From NCBI GenBank assembly GCA_001899315.1, contig MOYA01000002.1, forward strand, positions 405,661 to 469,660: a stretch of 64,000 nucleotides of DNA, in the 5' to 3' direction. The notes beneath the pieces were generated by a model, which ran no database searches, had not been told where the DNA came from, and saw nothing but the letters and a program-made list of their open reading frames with translations. The position numbers were made by a program, and so were the translations under genes. Every line of letters begins with the position of its first letter. Positions within the stretch are counted from its first letter, which is position 1. Source of the stretch: Candidatus Obscuribacter phosphatis. Its GTDB lineage: Bacteria; Cyanobacteriota; Vampirovibrionia; Obscuribacterales; Obscuribacteraceae. Shown here piece after piece: positions 8,741-16,844 of this stretch.

Positions 8741-9974
8741 TCTGAGTATGCGTCGCCGTCGCCGTTCGGGGCGGGGCAGCCAGCCGGAACAACCGGAGGC
8801 TAAAGAGTTTCGCGGGGGTATAGATCGCACCCTGGCGGGAATCACTTTGAGTCTCTGCGGCTTTGGTTTGATGGCGGTTTATTCGGCATCGGCACCGGAA
8901 GCACAGCATTTTTATCAAGACTCAACCGAACTTTTGCGCAAGCAGACGATTGCTTTCGTAATCGGCTTGTTCGCTATGTTTACAGTGAGTCGCTATGACT
9001 ATCGCCGGCTGAAAAAGTTTGCCTGGCCCATCGCCATTTTGTCTCTGGCTATGCTGGGCTTGACCCTCATTCCCAGTCTATCAATCACCACCATGGGTTC
9101 GAGCCGCTGGCTCAAAATAGGACCTTTGCAGTTTCAGCCTTCCGAGATGTGCAAGATAGCAACAATCATCTTGCTCTCTTCCGGCTTGTCTAAGTATTTC
9201 TGGTGGCATCGTCAGGTTTTTTGCCGCATCGCCGTGGTGCTCATTATGGCGGCGATAGTGGTTAAGCAGCCCGACCTCGGCACAGCCAGTATGATTATGG
9301 CCAGCTTGCTTGCCCTCATTTATGCAAGCGGCGTCAACTCATTCCTTATATTTGCTTCTTTGGCCGGCGGCGGCACTTTCATCTGGCATCATATTCAAAA
9401 AACTCCCTACCAGATGGCTCGTATCGAAACCTGGCTCAACCCTTATCTGCATCCCCAGAAAGAAGGTTGGAACATCATTCAGGCTCAGTATGCCATTGGT
9501 TCAGGCGGGCTCTGGGGCTTGGGTTTTGGTAGCTCACTGCAGAAGCTGAACTATTTGCCTGTGCAACATGCCGACTTTATCTTTGCCGTTATCGCCGAAG
9601 AGTTTGGTCTGGTTGGTTGCTCTATGCTCATCGGTCTATTTGCTGCTTTTGGTGTCTATGGTTTCCGGGCGGCGCTGGCGGCACGTACTTTGTTTGGCCG
9701 TTTTCTGGCAATCGGCATCACCAGCGCTGTTTGTACCCAGGCTATCGTCAATATGATGGTCACCACCGGGCTCTTGCCTGTTACAGGTATCACCTTGCCC
9801 TTCATTAGTTTTGGCGGCACATCTCTGGTAATCACCATGTCTATGGTGGGCGTGCTTTTGTCAGTTTCGCGTGACCGCGGTACTATTCAAGACGAAGACG
9901 AAGAAGAAGACGGCGACGAAGACGGTGACAATTCGCAGAAGTCGGGGCAGGGCCCGACTCTGGTCAGGCTCTAG
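8724..9974 (+). CDS. ftsW: FtsW-type SEDS peptidoglycan glycosyltransferase
   Basis: A polytopic SEDS-family protein that polymerises lipid II during septation. Family landmarks are RWLKIGPLQFQPSEMCK, KQPDLGTASM, YLPVQHADFIFAVIAEE and the C-terminal GLLPVTGITLPFISFGGTS, which is more FtsW-like than RodA-like. The N-terminus is Arg-rich (MRRRRRSGRG), and the C-terminus ends in an acidic Asp/Glu tail, both probably cytoplasmic. I chose ATG 8724 (AAGGA 8 nt upstream) rather than the earlier frame opening; it overlaps the end of murD by 17 nt. The 416-residue length is normal. Confidence 0.95.
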   Translation: MPGPNDLSMRRRRRSGRGSQPEQPEAKEFRGGIDRTLAGITLSLCGFGLMAVYSASAPEAQHFYQDSTELLRKQTIAFVIGLFAMFTVSRYDYRRLKKFAWPIAILSLAMLGLTLIPSLSITTMGSSRWLKIGPLQFQPSEMCKIATIILLSSGLSKYFWWHRQVFCRIAVVLIMAAIVVKQPDLGTASMIMASLLALIYASGVNSFLIFASLAGGGTFIWHHIQKTPYQMARIETWLNPYLHPQKEGWNIIQAQYAIGSGGLWGLGFGSSLQKLNYLPVQHADFIFAVIAEEFGLVGCSMLIGLFAAFGVYGFRAALAARTLFGRFLAIGITSAVCTQAIVNMMVTTGLLPVTGITLPFISFGGTSLVITMSMVGVLLSVSRDRGTIQDEDEEEDGDEDGDNSQKSGQGPTLVRL

Positions 9975-9982
9975 GGCGGGCT

Positions 9983-11149
9983 GTGACGATGAGCGGCAGA
10001 CATAGAATTGTCTTGACCGGAGGCGGCACGGGTGGGCATATTTATCCGGCTCTTTCGGTGGCGGAACAATTAAAGGGCGATCCCGAAGTCGAAGCAATTC
10101 TATATATAGGTGCAAAAAATCATCCGGAAGAAAAATTGGCTCGTGCCGCCGGACTCGATTTTGCCGGTCTGCAAGTTTCGGGTCTGCCGCGCAAACTATC
10201 GCCCCGTCTTTTGACCTGGGGCTTTGAGCTTTCGGCGGCGGTGATGAATGCCAAGGCTCTTTTGAAACAGTTCAAGCCCACAGTTGTACTTGGAACCGGC
10301 GGCTATGCCTCGGCACCGCCCTTAATGGCGGCCAATATGCTTGGTGTGCCCACGGCTGTACATGAACCTGATGCTCACCCGGGCTTGGTCAATCGTCTTT
10401 TGAGTCGCAAGGCTGCTCTTGTTTCGCTTGGTATGCAGGGGGCGGCCACCCGCATCAAAACCGGAGGTAGAGTAGTTTTCAACGGCAATCCGGTGCGCAT
10501 GAGCTTTATGGAAGAGCGCAAGCGTGACGCAGTCAGTGCCGTTTTGGGGCTGCGTGCTGACCTAAAAACTGTGCTGGTTACCGGTGGTTCGCAGGGGGCG
10601 AAGGCCTTAAACGATGCCGTGGCCGGGTGTCTTAGTAGGCTGCTTGATGTCGAGCCGCATTTGCAGGTTGTGCATCAATGCGGCGAGAAAAATCTCAACG
10701 ACCTGAAAGAACAACTGCCGCCCGGCCTGTTCCAGAGTCCACGCTATCATCTGCGTGCCTACTTTGATGATCTTTCGATGGCTTATGCTTCTTGCGATTT
10801 GGCTGTCACCCGTGCCGGTGCCATGACTGTGGCCGAGCTTGCCGTTTCTGGTACGCCGGCTATATTTGTGCCTTATCCTTATGCCGCGCAAGACCATCAG
10901 ACCCACAATGCGCGCTATATAGAGTCGCAAAAGGCGGCGGTGGTGCTTATGCAAGAGAATCTCAGTGCCGAGTCTCTTTATGAGCAGATTGTCGCTTTGT
11001 TATGTGACGATGCTCGCTTGGCAGAAATGCGCAAGCGTATGAGAGATCTGGCCAAGCCCGATGCCGCAAAAGTGCTAGCCATGCAGCTCAAAGAAATCAG
11101 TGCCTTGTATGTCGGTGCCAAGTCTTTGCATGCCGCCGGCATTGGCTAG
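9983..11149 (+). CDS. murG: lipid II synthase, UDP-GlcNAc:lipid I GlcNAc transferase
   Basis: MurG transfers GlcNAc to lipid I on the inner face of the cytoplasmic membrane, supplying lipid II to FtsW. It is a GT-B glycosyltransferase of 388 residues. Visible motifs are the N-terminal GGGTGGHIYPA loop, TGGSQGAKALND, and the UDP-GlcNAc-binding RAGAMTVAEL and PYPYAAQDHQTHNA. The usual HEQNA segment reads HEPDA here, a small departure. Start is GTG 9983 or ATG 9989, indistinguishable from the sequence. It follows ftsW by 8 nt. Confidence 0.97.
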   Translation: MTMSGRHRIVLTGGGTGGHIYPALSVAEQLKGDPEVEAILYIGAKNHPEEKLARAAGLDFAGLQVSGLPRKLSPRLLTWGFELSAAVMNAKALLKQFKPTVVLGTGGYASAPPLMAANMLGVPTAVHEPDAHPGLVNRLLSRKAALVSLGMQGAATRIKTGGRVVFNGNPVRMSFMEERKRDAVSAVLGLRADLKTVLVTGGSQGAKALNDAVAGCLSRLLDVEPHLQVVHQCGEKNLNDLKEQLPPGLFQSPRYHLRAYFDDLSMAYASCDLAVTRAGAMTVAELAVSGTPAIFVPYPYAAQDHQTHNARYIESQKAAVVLMQENLSAESLYEQIVALLCDDARLAEMRKRMRDLAKPDAAKVLAMQLKEISALYVGAKSLHAAGIG

Positions 11150-11258
11150 TTGTTGGTTATTGAACGGAAACACACGCACATAAAGCTATGCCGTGGTGGA
11201 AGGATTTTTTTGATACATTGCCAGCCAAAATAGGCTAGCGATCTATCTATAACTGAAG

Positions 11259-11486
11259 CTAGATTATTGCCGGGGCGGTAAGCCCTTGAATGATCGGCAC
11301 GGCGCGATGAGCCGGGATATCGTCTTTGGCGCTGGATTTTTCTTCTATCGAGCTGATGGTGGCTTCGAGGTTGGCGATAATGCGACTGGTTTCAAGCTGG
11401 TCGGCGCCTGTAACATGGCATCGGCTCAAAATCTCTCTCAGGTCGGTCAGGGCGGACTTAACTGTTGAGCAATTTTGCAAGTTCAT
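11259..11486 (-). CDS. small hypothetical helical protein
   Basis: A 75-residue ORF beginning MNLQNCSTVKSALTDLREIL and continuing with regular leucine/isoleucine spacing (ETSRIIANLEATISSIEEK), which predicts amphipathic helices. The frame is open further to 11636 (125 residues, also with an AAAGG ribosome site), but the extra 50 residues look non-protein-like. No family recognised. Coding status rests on composition and a plausible ribosome site only. Confidence 0.45.
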   Translation of the reverse strand: MNLQNCSTVKSALTDLREILSRCHVTGADQLETSRIIANLEATISSIEEKSSAKDDIPAHRAVPIIQGLTAPAII

Positions 11487-11754
11487 GAAGTAATCTCGCG
11501 GTTGGTGAGAACGGAATTGTGCGCCTGTTAGGTAGTTTCTTGGGCGGAACTGCGGACTCTCTGGCCTATAGAGAAGGGTTGGGTTGCCATTAACTAACCG
11601 AGTGTAACACAGGCTTGAAAAGATGCTAGTCGGCATGAATAACCTTTGAGTTTAAATTTAGTTATCAAGAGGTGGGGTGTTTTAATCATTTCTAAGGCGG
11701 TGGAACGGGTATTATCAGAGTGGTCGCCTCGTTATGCCTGGTCAATAGAGCGTT

Positions 11755-12348
11755 GTGTTTCACTTTGCATTAGCAGTTTTGGCGTTCAGTCTCTTTGTGG
11801 CTGTTTTTCTATTTGCCATTTTGTTCTTTTATATATGGCGATTTTTTGAGAACAGAAAAAGGCGTCGTCGCCTACGTCTGGAAAGCTATGAGAAGAGGCT
11901 GAAGGCGATTGTGGCTGAAATATTGGTAGATAGCAATGAAATCGAGTCGGCAAGCCATTATGTCGGCTTGAATCAGGACGAGAAATGGAACAAAGGCTAT
12001 CATGACGCCCTCGCCAAGCTTTTAGGAGCTTCGGAGCGGCTTGCCGATTGCAAGACTTTTAGAGAGGCCGGTGAACTGGAAGCTACTCAAGAAACCATCT
12101 GGTTGGTGACAAGAGCTGTATATCAGGTGCAAGCGCAGTTTCAGATTTTGCGACCGAAAGAAGCCAAAGTAAAGGTTGTGGCGCCGGAGCCGCCCAAACA
12201 GTCGGTTTTGCCGTTGGACAATCTGCCGAACCAGTCTATTGCTAGGCAGTCGGAGCCGATGGTTGCAGAAGACAGTGGTGAAGTCTTGTCGGATGGCTTT
12301 ACAATTAAGATAAACAGCCAGTCTAAGAAAAAGATTGAAGAAAGATAG
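11755..12348 (+). CDS. membrane-anchored hypothetical protein
   Basis: A 197-residue protein with one strong N-terminal transmembrane helix (FALAVLAFSLFVAVFLFAIL), followed by a basic stop-transfer patch (NRKRRRRLRL). A helical domain with a conserved-looking WNKGYHDAL segment follows (about 45-130), then a Pro/Gln-rich flexible tail. The orientation is probably N-out with a cytoplasmic body. The start is GTG 11755, with a weak ribosome site. No family recognised. It is followed by a T8 run (12350-12357). Confidence 0.6.
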   Translation: MFHFALAVLAFSLFVAVFLFAILFFYIWRFFENRKRRRRLRLESYEKRLKAIVAEILVDSNEIESASHYVGLNQDEKWNKGYHDALAKLLGASERLADCKTFREAGELEATQETIWLVTRAVYQVQAQFQILRPKEAKVKVVAPEPPKQSVLPLDNLPNQSIARQSEPMVAEDSGEVLSDGFTIKINSQSKKKIEER

Positions 12349-12806
12349 ATGTTTTTTTTGGTCGTCAATTTGTAGCGCAGACAACAAATTTTCTCTTTTG
12401 AAAACGCCACCATGATCGGTGCCAGAAAAGACTCAAATTTTAACAAAAAATCTGATGATAACCTATTCATAGACTGAAGAAAATCAGTAATAATGGAAGT
12501 GTAGGATTCAAACGCAAACACTCGAAAGACGAGGCGTCGCATCACAGCGTCAGATTCTGGCGCCGTTTTCGACTCGCTCTCAAACGTACTCAAAACTAAA
12601 TCTTAGTGCGATCAGGCGCTAGGTCTAAAGCCTTGCGTGCTATTTTGAGAACTGCTTAAAATCTGATTTTAAGCCATCTTTGCCGTGGCTCTGGGAGCAG
12701 AGTCTGGATGTGGTGCGGCTTCGCGCTGAGTTATGCGTGAGTACTACTTTGTTCAACAGGAAATCAACTAATTCTTGACCAATTATGGAATCAGGAGGAT
12801 TCGGCT
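12349..12806 (+). other. 458-nt leader region of the acidic repeat gene
   Basis: No credible ORF on either strand (one long minus frame runs through it but mostly opposes the upstream gene). It contains an AT-rich perfect palindrome at 12654-12674 (GCTTAAAAT, loop CTG, ATTTTAAGC) that lacks a T-run, so it looks more like an operator or mRNA hairpin than a terminator. A very strong AGGAGG ribosome site stands just before the next start. Confidence 0.4.
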
Positions 12807-13742
12807 ATGGCAAAGAAGAAGCACAAAAAATCATGCGGTAACCATGTGGAAGAAGCAGCCTGCGCGGAGGCGCCAGCGGCGGAAGTAGTAGAAACCAGTG
12901 AGGAAGCGGCTTGCGCAGACTCTCAAACAGAAGAAGCATGCGCAGAGGAAGCTCATGCTGAAGAGACTCCTGCCGATGAAGCATGCTCAGAGGAAGCTGG
13001 CGCTGAAGATTCAGAAAGTACAGAAGAATCATGTACAGAAGAATCTGCTGGCGAAGAGCCCAAGTGTGAGGAAGCGCCTTGCGAAGAGTCATCTTGCGAA
13101 GACGCAGAAGCCGAAGCTGAGGAAGAAGCACCTGCAGAAGTAGCAGCGGAAGCGGAAGAATCCGAAGAAGCCGAAGCTGAGGAAGAAGCACCTGCAGAAG
13201 TTGCAGCTGAAGCGGAAGAATCACAAGAAGCCGAAGCAGAAGCTGAAGAAGAAGCACCCGCAGAAGTGGCAGCGGAAGCGGAAGAATCCGAAGAAGCCGA
13301 AGCTGAGGAAGAAGCACCTGCAGAAGTAGCAGCGGAGGCGGAAGAATCCGAAGAAGCCGAAGCAGAAGCTGAAGAAGAAGCACCAGCAGAAGTTGCAGCT
13401 GAAGCGGAAGAATCACAAGAAGCCGAAGCAGAAGCTGAAGAAGAAGCACCTGCAGAAGTTGCAGCTGAAGCGGAAGAATCCGAAGAAGCAGAAGCAGAAG
13501 CTGAAGAAGAAGCGCCCGCAGAAGTAGCAGCGGAAGCGGAAGAATCCGAAGATTCCGAAGAAGCTGAAGCTGAAGAAGAAGCGCCTGCAGAAGTAGCAGC
13601 GGAAGCGGAAGAATCCGAAGAAGCCGAAGCTGAGGAAGAAGCACCTGCAGAAGTGGCAGCGGAAGCAGAAGAATCCGAAGAAGGCGCAGCCGAATCCACT
13701 GAAGAGCCGGCGAAAGATGGTGACATAGGTCAAGCCGCATAG
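12807..13742 (+). CDS. highly acidic Glu/Ala repeat protein
   Basis: A 311-residue protein of extreme composition. It begins with a basic cap (MAKKKHKKSCGNH), continues with a Cys-containing Glu/Ala region with about ten cysteines (to about residue 95), then has nine near-identical repeats of about 18-22 residues built on EEEAPAEVAAEAEES, and ends with a short non-repetitive tail. There is no signal peptide or transmembrane segment. It has an AGGAGG ribosome site and its own terminator, so it is likely well expressed. Predicted to be disordered or a long charged helix. Function unknown; metal binding by the Cys/Glu head or a spacer role is speculative. Confidence 0.75.
   Translation: MAKKKHKKSCGNHVEEAACAEAPAAEVVETSEEAACADSQTEEACAEEAHAEETPADEACSEEAGAEDSESTEESCTEESAGEEPKCEEAPCEESSCEDAEAEAEEEAPAEVAAEAEESEEAEAEEEAPAEVAAEAEESQEAEAEAEEEAPAEVAAEAEESEEAEAEEEAPAEVAAEAEESEEAEAEAEEEAPAEVAAEAEESQEAEAEAEEEAPAEVAAEAEESEEAEAEAEEEAPAEVAAEAEESEDSEEAEAEEEAPAEVAAEAEESEEAEAEEEAPAEVAAEAEESEEGAAESTEEPAKDGDIGQAA
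13098..13683 (+). repeat. nine in-frame tandem repeats, 54-66 bp each
   Basis: The coding repeats carry a common core (GAAGAAGCACCTGCAGAAG with third-position variants). Unit length varies by multiples of three through gain or loss of an extra GAAGCA pair. The repeats keep the Glu/Ala frame. The frames open on the opposite strand (Leu-rich or Ser/Ala-rich) are by-products of the repeat. Confidence 0.85.
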
Positions 13743-13766
13743 GCTTCAGCGTTCATTCGCTGATTG

Positions 13767-13796
13767 AGTGGGAGGTCGCCTTGTAGGCCTCCCACT
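13767..13796 (+). terminator. intrinsic terminator of the acidic repeat gene
   Basis: A perfect 9-bp stem (AGTGGGAGG / CCTCCCACT) with a 12-nt loop is followed directly by TTATTT. It lies 24 nt past the stop of the acidic repeat gene. Confidence 0.75.
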
Positions 13797-13871
13797 TTAT
13801 TTGGACAAATTCTGGTTGAGTTGTTATAAAGGCATAGAACTTTATCGGCGTTTCAAAGTAATTGGATACCT

Positions 13872-15233
13872 ATGTCTATCAAAACTTGTGCAGTTATCGG
13901 TCTTGGTCGATTTGGAGCTTTGTTTGCCGAGATTCTCAGTGCCAACTTCAGTGTTGTAACTTTTGATATTGATGCGTCCAGGCGTAAGTTCACTCCTACT
14001 CGCACTACCTTTGTCGACGAACTGAGCACTGCCTTGAGTGCTGACGCCATTTTTTACGCAGTACCGATTTCGTCATTTGAGTCGGTTCTTGAAGAGCATG
14101 TTAAAGACCATCGAGATCTACTTTGCGGTAAATTGCTTGTTGACTTGCTTTCGGTAAAGGTTCATCCTGCTGCTGTTTTCGGCAGACTTTTGCCTGCTTT
14201 GCCTGGCGCCCGTGCGCTTTGTATGCATCCGATGTTTGGACCTGACAGCGTTGAGCGCCAGGCTGGCTCTCTTTCAATTAGGGATCTCAAGATAGTCATG
14301 GATGCTTCGATGGCGCCGTCTGATGCCGCTCAATTGAAAGAAGTTTTTGCTGCCCAAGGCGCTAAAGTGCTTGATCTTTCTTGCGATGAACATGATCGCC
14401 AGGCAGCTGAAAGCCAGGGTTTGACACATTTTGTCGGGCGTATACTTGATGAGTTTAATATGAAGGCTACGGCAATTGATACCGCCGGTGCTACTGGTCT
14501 GCTGCGCATTAGAGAGCAGGTATCGCGCGATAGCTGGCAGCTCTTCGTCGATTTGCAAACTTACAATCCTTATACGATTCCCATGAGAGTTAAGTTGTCT
14601 GCGGCGCAAGACAAGGTATTCAACAAGCTTTTGCCCAATCGCATATTCAAAGACCGCTTAGTTATAGGTATTCAGGGAGGCGCAGGTAGTTTCAATGAAG
14701 AAGCGGCGACGTACTATATGTCACGCTATCCCGAGCAACCTTATGAACTGATTTATTTGCATACCACCGAAAATGTATTGAAAGCTTTGCACGAGGGGCG
14801 GGTAGATCGCGGTCAGTTTGCAATGCATAACTCAATAGGCGGCATCGTCACCGAGTCGGTTGAAGCTATGTCCTCATACAATTTCGAAATCGTAGAGGAG
14901 TTTGCCATTAAGATCGCCCATGCTCTAATGATTGCGCCGGATGCAGAGCTTTCTGAGATTGAGAAAATAATGTCCCATCCTCAGGTCTACCGGCAATGCG
15001 CTGGTAATCTCAAGAAGAAGTACCCCAACTTGCCCCAGGAGAGTGGTGAGGGCGAGTTGGTAGACCATGCAAAGGTGGCACAGCTTCTTGGTTTAGGTAA
15101 GCTGCCCAAATCTGTGGCAACCATGGGTAGCAAGGTCTTGGCCAGGTTGAACGGATTAAAGATTGTCGAAGACAATCTGCAAGATCTTAGTGAAAACTTC
15201 ACCAGTTTCTTGTTTGTGCAAAGGCCTTCCTGA
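13872..15233 (+). CDS. bifunctional prephenate/arogenate dehydrogenase-prephenate dehydratase fusion
   Basis: A 453-residue fusion. Residues 1-240 are a TyrA-type NAD(P) dehydrogenase: VIGLGRFGALFAE (Rossmann loop), DLLSVKVHP, the catalytic HPMFGPD and QGLTHFVGR. Residues ~258-450 are a prephenate dehydratase: GIQGGAGSFNEEAA, FAMHNSIGG, SHPQVYRQCA and the end ENFTSFLFV. The dehydratase TRF signature reads TSF here, and no ACT regulatory domain or chorismate mutase follows. If both halves work, one polypeptide commits prephenate to both Tyr and Phe. The Arg-to-Ser change could instead mean a weak or lost dehydratase. It is followed 49 nt later by gcvT. Confidence 0.85.
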   Translation: MSIKTCAVIGLGRFGALFAEILSANFSVVTFDIDASRRKFTPTRTTFVDELSTALSADAIFYAVPISSFESVLEEHVKDHRDLLCGKLLVDLLSVKVHPAAVFGRLLPALPGARALCMHPMFGPDSVERQAGSLSIRDLKIVMDASMAPSDAAQLKEVFAAQGAKVLDLSCDEHDRQAAESQGLTHFVGRILDEFNMKATAIDTAGATGLLRIREQVSRDSWQLFVDLQTYNPYTIPMRVKLSAAQDKVFNKLLPNRIFKDRLVIGIQGGAGSFNEEAATYYMSRYPEQPYELIYLHTTENVLKALHEGRVDRGQFAMHNSIGGIVTESVEAMSSYNFEIVEEFAIKIAHALMIAPDAELSEIEKIMSHPQVYRQCAGNLKKKYPNLPQESGEGELVDHAKVAQLLGLGKLPKSVATMGSKVLARLNGLKIVEDNLQDLSENFTSFLFVQRPS

Positions 15234-15282
15234 GTGCATATAGTGGTATCTTTTTCTCGATATATCAGTCGGAGATACCTAG

Positions 15283-16386
15283 ATGTCCACAACAACTCTC
15301 AGGGAAACACCTCTTGCCTCCGCTCATCGGAAGCTGAATGCACGCATGGTGGATTTTGCCGGTTGGAATATGCCGGTTCAGTACAAGTCTATTGTCACTG
15401 AGCATATGGCAACCCGCGAGAAGGTCGGTCTCTTCGATGTTTCTCATATGGGCGAGTTTTTGGTTACTGGCGAGCGTGCCGCTGATTTTGTGCAGTATGT
15501 CATCGCAAACGATGTGAATCGTCTTACCGTGCCAGATCGTGCTCTTTATTCTCAGCTTTGCTATGAGGATGGCGGCACTGTGGACGATCTGATTGTCTAC
15601 AGAAGAAAAGACAATTTCATGCTGGTTGTTAACGCTTCCAACATTGATAAAGACTTTGCCTGGCTCAAGAGCCATGCTTCGCAGTTCGGCGTCAGTTTGA
15701 CCAACCTTTCCGATGATCTTGGGCTGCTTGCCTTGCAGGGTCCCCAAGCTGTTCCACTGTTGGCAGAGTTGGCTGGCGGTTTCGTGGCTGATTTGCCCTC
15801 ATTCGGTTATGGCGAAGCCATCATAGATGGTGTCAAGATTAGCTTTGGAAGAACCGGCTATACCGGCGAAGATGGCTTTGAGATTTTTGTCGATGCGGCA
15901 AAAGTTGAATGGCTCTGGAATACCTTGCTTGAGAAAGGTGCCTCCAGAGGAATAGAACCATGCGGACTAGGTGCTAGAGACACTCTCCGCTTGGAAGCCG
16001 GTCTACCCCTTTATGGTCATGAGCTTGAGAAAGACATCAGTCCGATCGAATCGGGTCTAGGATGGAGTGTGAAGCCCGATAAAGGCAACTTTATTGGCAG
16101 AGATGTGCTTGCTAAGCAAAAAGCCGGAGAGATTAGCCGTCAGATTGTTTGTTTGAAATCCGAAGGAAAAGCTTTGCCTCGTCAGGGCTATGCAGTTTTT
16201 TCGGGCGACAAAGAGGTCGGTGCAGTTACGAGTGGTTCGCAAGGAATCTTTGTGGGTTACCCAATCGCTTTTGCTATGGTTTCAAAGGAGCTAACAAAAG
16301 TTGGCACTGAGCTGTCAATTGCAATTAGAGATACCAAGGTTCCAGCCAAGGTTGTCACTAGACCATGGTACAAGCGTAAGAAGTAG
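15283..16386 (+). CDS. gcvT: glycine cleavage system T protein (aminomethyltransferase)
   Basis: GcvT takes the aminomethyl group from lipoyl-GcvH and passes the methylene to tetrahydrofolate, releasing ammonia. The 367-residue protein shows the family start (MVDFAGWNMPVQY), DVSHMGEF, the folate-site region GYTGEDGFEIF and GARDTLRLEAGLPLYGHEL. Start ATG has GGAGA seven nt upstream. gcvH follows about 1 kb later after two small genes; gcvP is not in the window. A tandem hairpin 57 nt past the stop ends the transcript. Confidence 0.96.
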   Translation: MSTTTLRETPLASAHRKLNARMVDFAGWNMPVQYKSIVTEHMATREKVGLFDVSHMGEFLVTGERAADFVQYVIANDVNRLTVPDRALYSQLCYEDGGTVDDLIVYRRKDNFMLVVNASNIDKDFAWLKSHASQFGVSLTNLSDDLGLLALQGPQAVPLLAELAGGFVADLPSFGYGEAIIDGVKISFGRTGYTGEDGFEIFVDAAKVEWLWNTLLEKGASRGIEPCGLGARDTLRLEAGLPLYGHELEKDISPIESGLGWSVKPDKGNFIGRDVLAKQKAGEISRQIVCLKSEGKALPRQGYAVFSGDKEVGAVTSGSQGIFVGYPIAFAMVSKELTKVGTELSIAIRDTKVPAKVVTRPWYKRKK

Positions 16387-16442
16387 TCAAGTGATTTGGG
16401 CTTGTCTTGCTCAAGAGCCGAAAAAGGCTTTGCTGATTAGAT

Positions 16443-16490
16443 AAAGAAAGGAAAAAAGATTTTCTGCGGAAAATCTTTTTTCCTTTCTTT
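16443..16490. terminator. bidirectional terminator, 21-bp perfect stem
   Basis: A perfect 21-bp purine/pyrimidine stem (16443-16463 with 16470-16490) closes over a 6-nt loop CTGCGG. It lies between gcvT (plus) and a small convergent membrane-protein gene (minus). The arms end in T-rich sequence on both strands. Confidence 0.75.
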
Positions 16491-16504
16491 GCGTCACTTT
16501 TTCC

Positions 16505-16536
16505 AAAAAAAGATTTTCGTCCAAAAATCTTTTTTT
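16505..16536. terminator. second bidirectional terminator with T7 tract
   Basis: A perfect 13-bp stem (AAAAAAAGATTTT with AAAATCTTTTTTT) closes over loop CGTCCA. It shares the GATTTT/AAAATC core with the hairpin 14 nt away. On the minus strand it starts 5 nt past the stop of the 48-residue membrane protein, which makes it a good terminator for that gene. Confidence 0.75.
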
Positions 16537-16541
16537 AAAGT

Positions 16542-16688
16542 CTATCTTACTGAAAGCAAGAAAAGAGCATACGCCGCCCACATTAGCGAGAATGCCAAGA
16601 AGTCTAGCGTGCGCTTCTTCTCGTTGTCATGAATGTCTACAATTGCATGAGCCCGGCTTTCGGTTTGAGGTCTGAAATGTCTGTCCAT
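16542..16688 (-). CDS. small single-pass membrane protein (48 aa)
   Basis: An ORF starting MDRHFRPQTESRAHAIVDIH, with a polar N-terminus, a charged DNEKKRTLD turn and a C-terminal transmembrane helix (FLAFSLMWAAYALFLLSV) ending in Arg-stop. A purine-rich stretch (AAAGAAAGACAGAAAA) precedes the ATG, and a strong terminator follows immediately. The polar-head/C-terminal-anchor layout and the framing by a terminator argue for a real gene. No family recognised. Confidence 0.6.
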   Translation of the reverse strand: MDRHFRPQTESRAHAIVDIHDNEKKRTLDFLAFSLMWAAYALFLLSVR

Positions 16689-16844
16689 TTTTCTGTCTTT
16701 CTTTAGTTGACTGGTTGTGAACCTGATTGGTTATGTATAGACTTTCTGCCTGCAGCAATTAGAAGGAAGCTGCGAAGTAATTTCTTACTAGCTAGCTAGA
16801 GTGGGGGCAAAGAGCTGGATATCAACTCAGGACAGGTGATAACG

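Noticed and set aside
12141..12593. 150-codon minus-strand ORF
   Set aside because: It is mostly antisense to the end of the membrane-anchored gene, has unnatural composition and no ribosome site.
12654..12674. Palindrome considered as a terminator
   Set aside because: It is AT-rich with a 3-nt loop and no following T-run, so it was described only as a possible operator or leader hairpin.
13098..13683. Tandem repeats considered as a CRISPR array
   Set aside because: No unique spacers; repeats are contiguous and coding. The same holds for the arrays at 18637, 30081 and 51675.
12805..13740. Long minus-strand frames (Leu-rich and Ser/Ala-rich) opposite the acidic repeats
   Set aside because: They are by-products of the repeated codon pattern on the plus strand, where the ribosome site and terminator lie.
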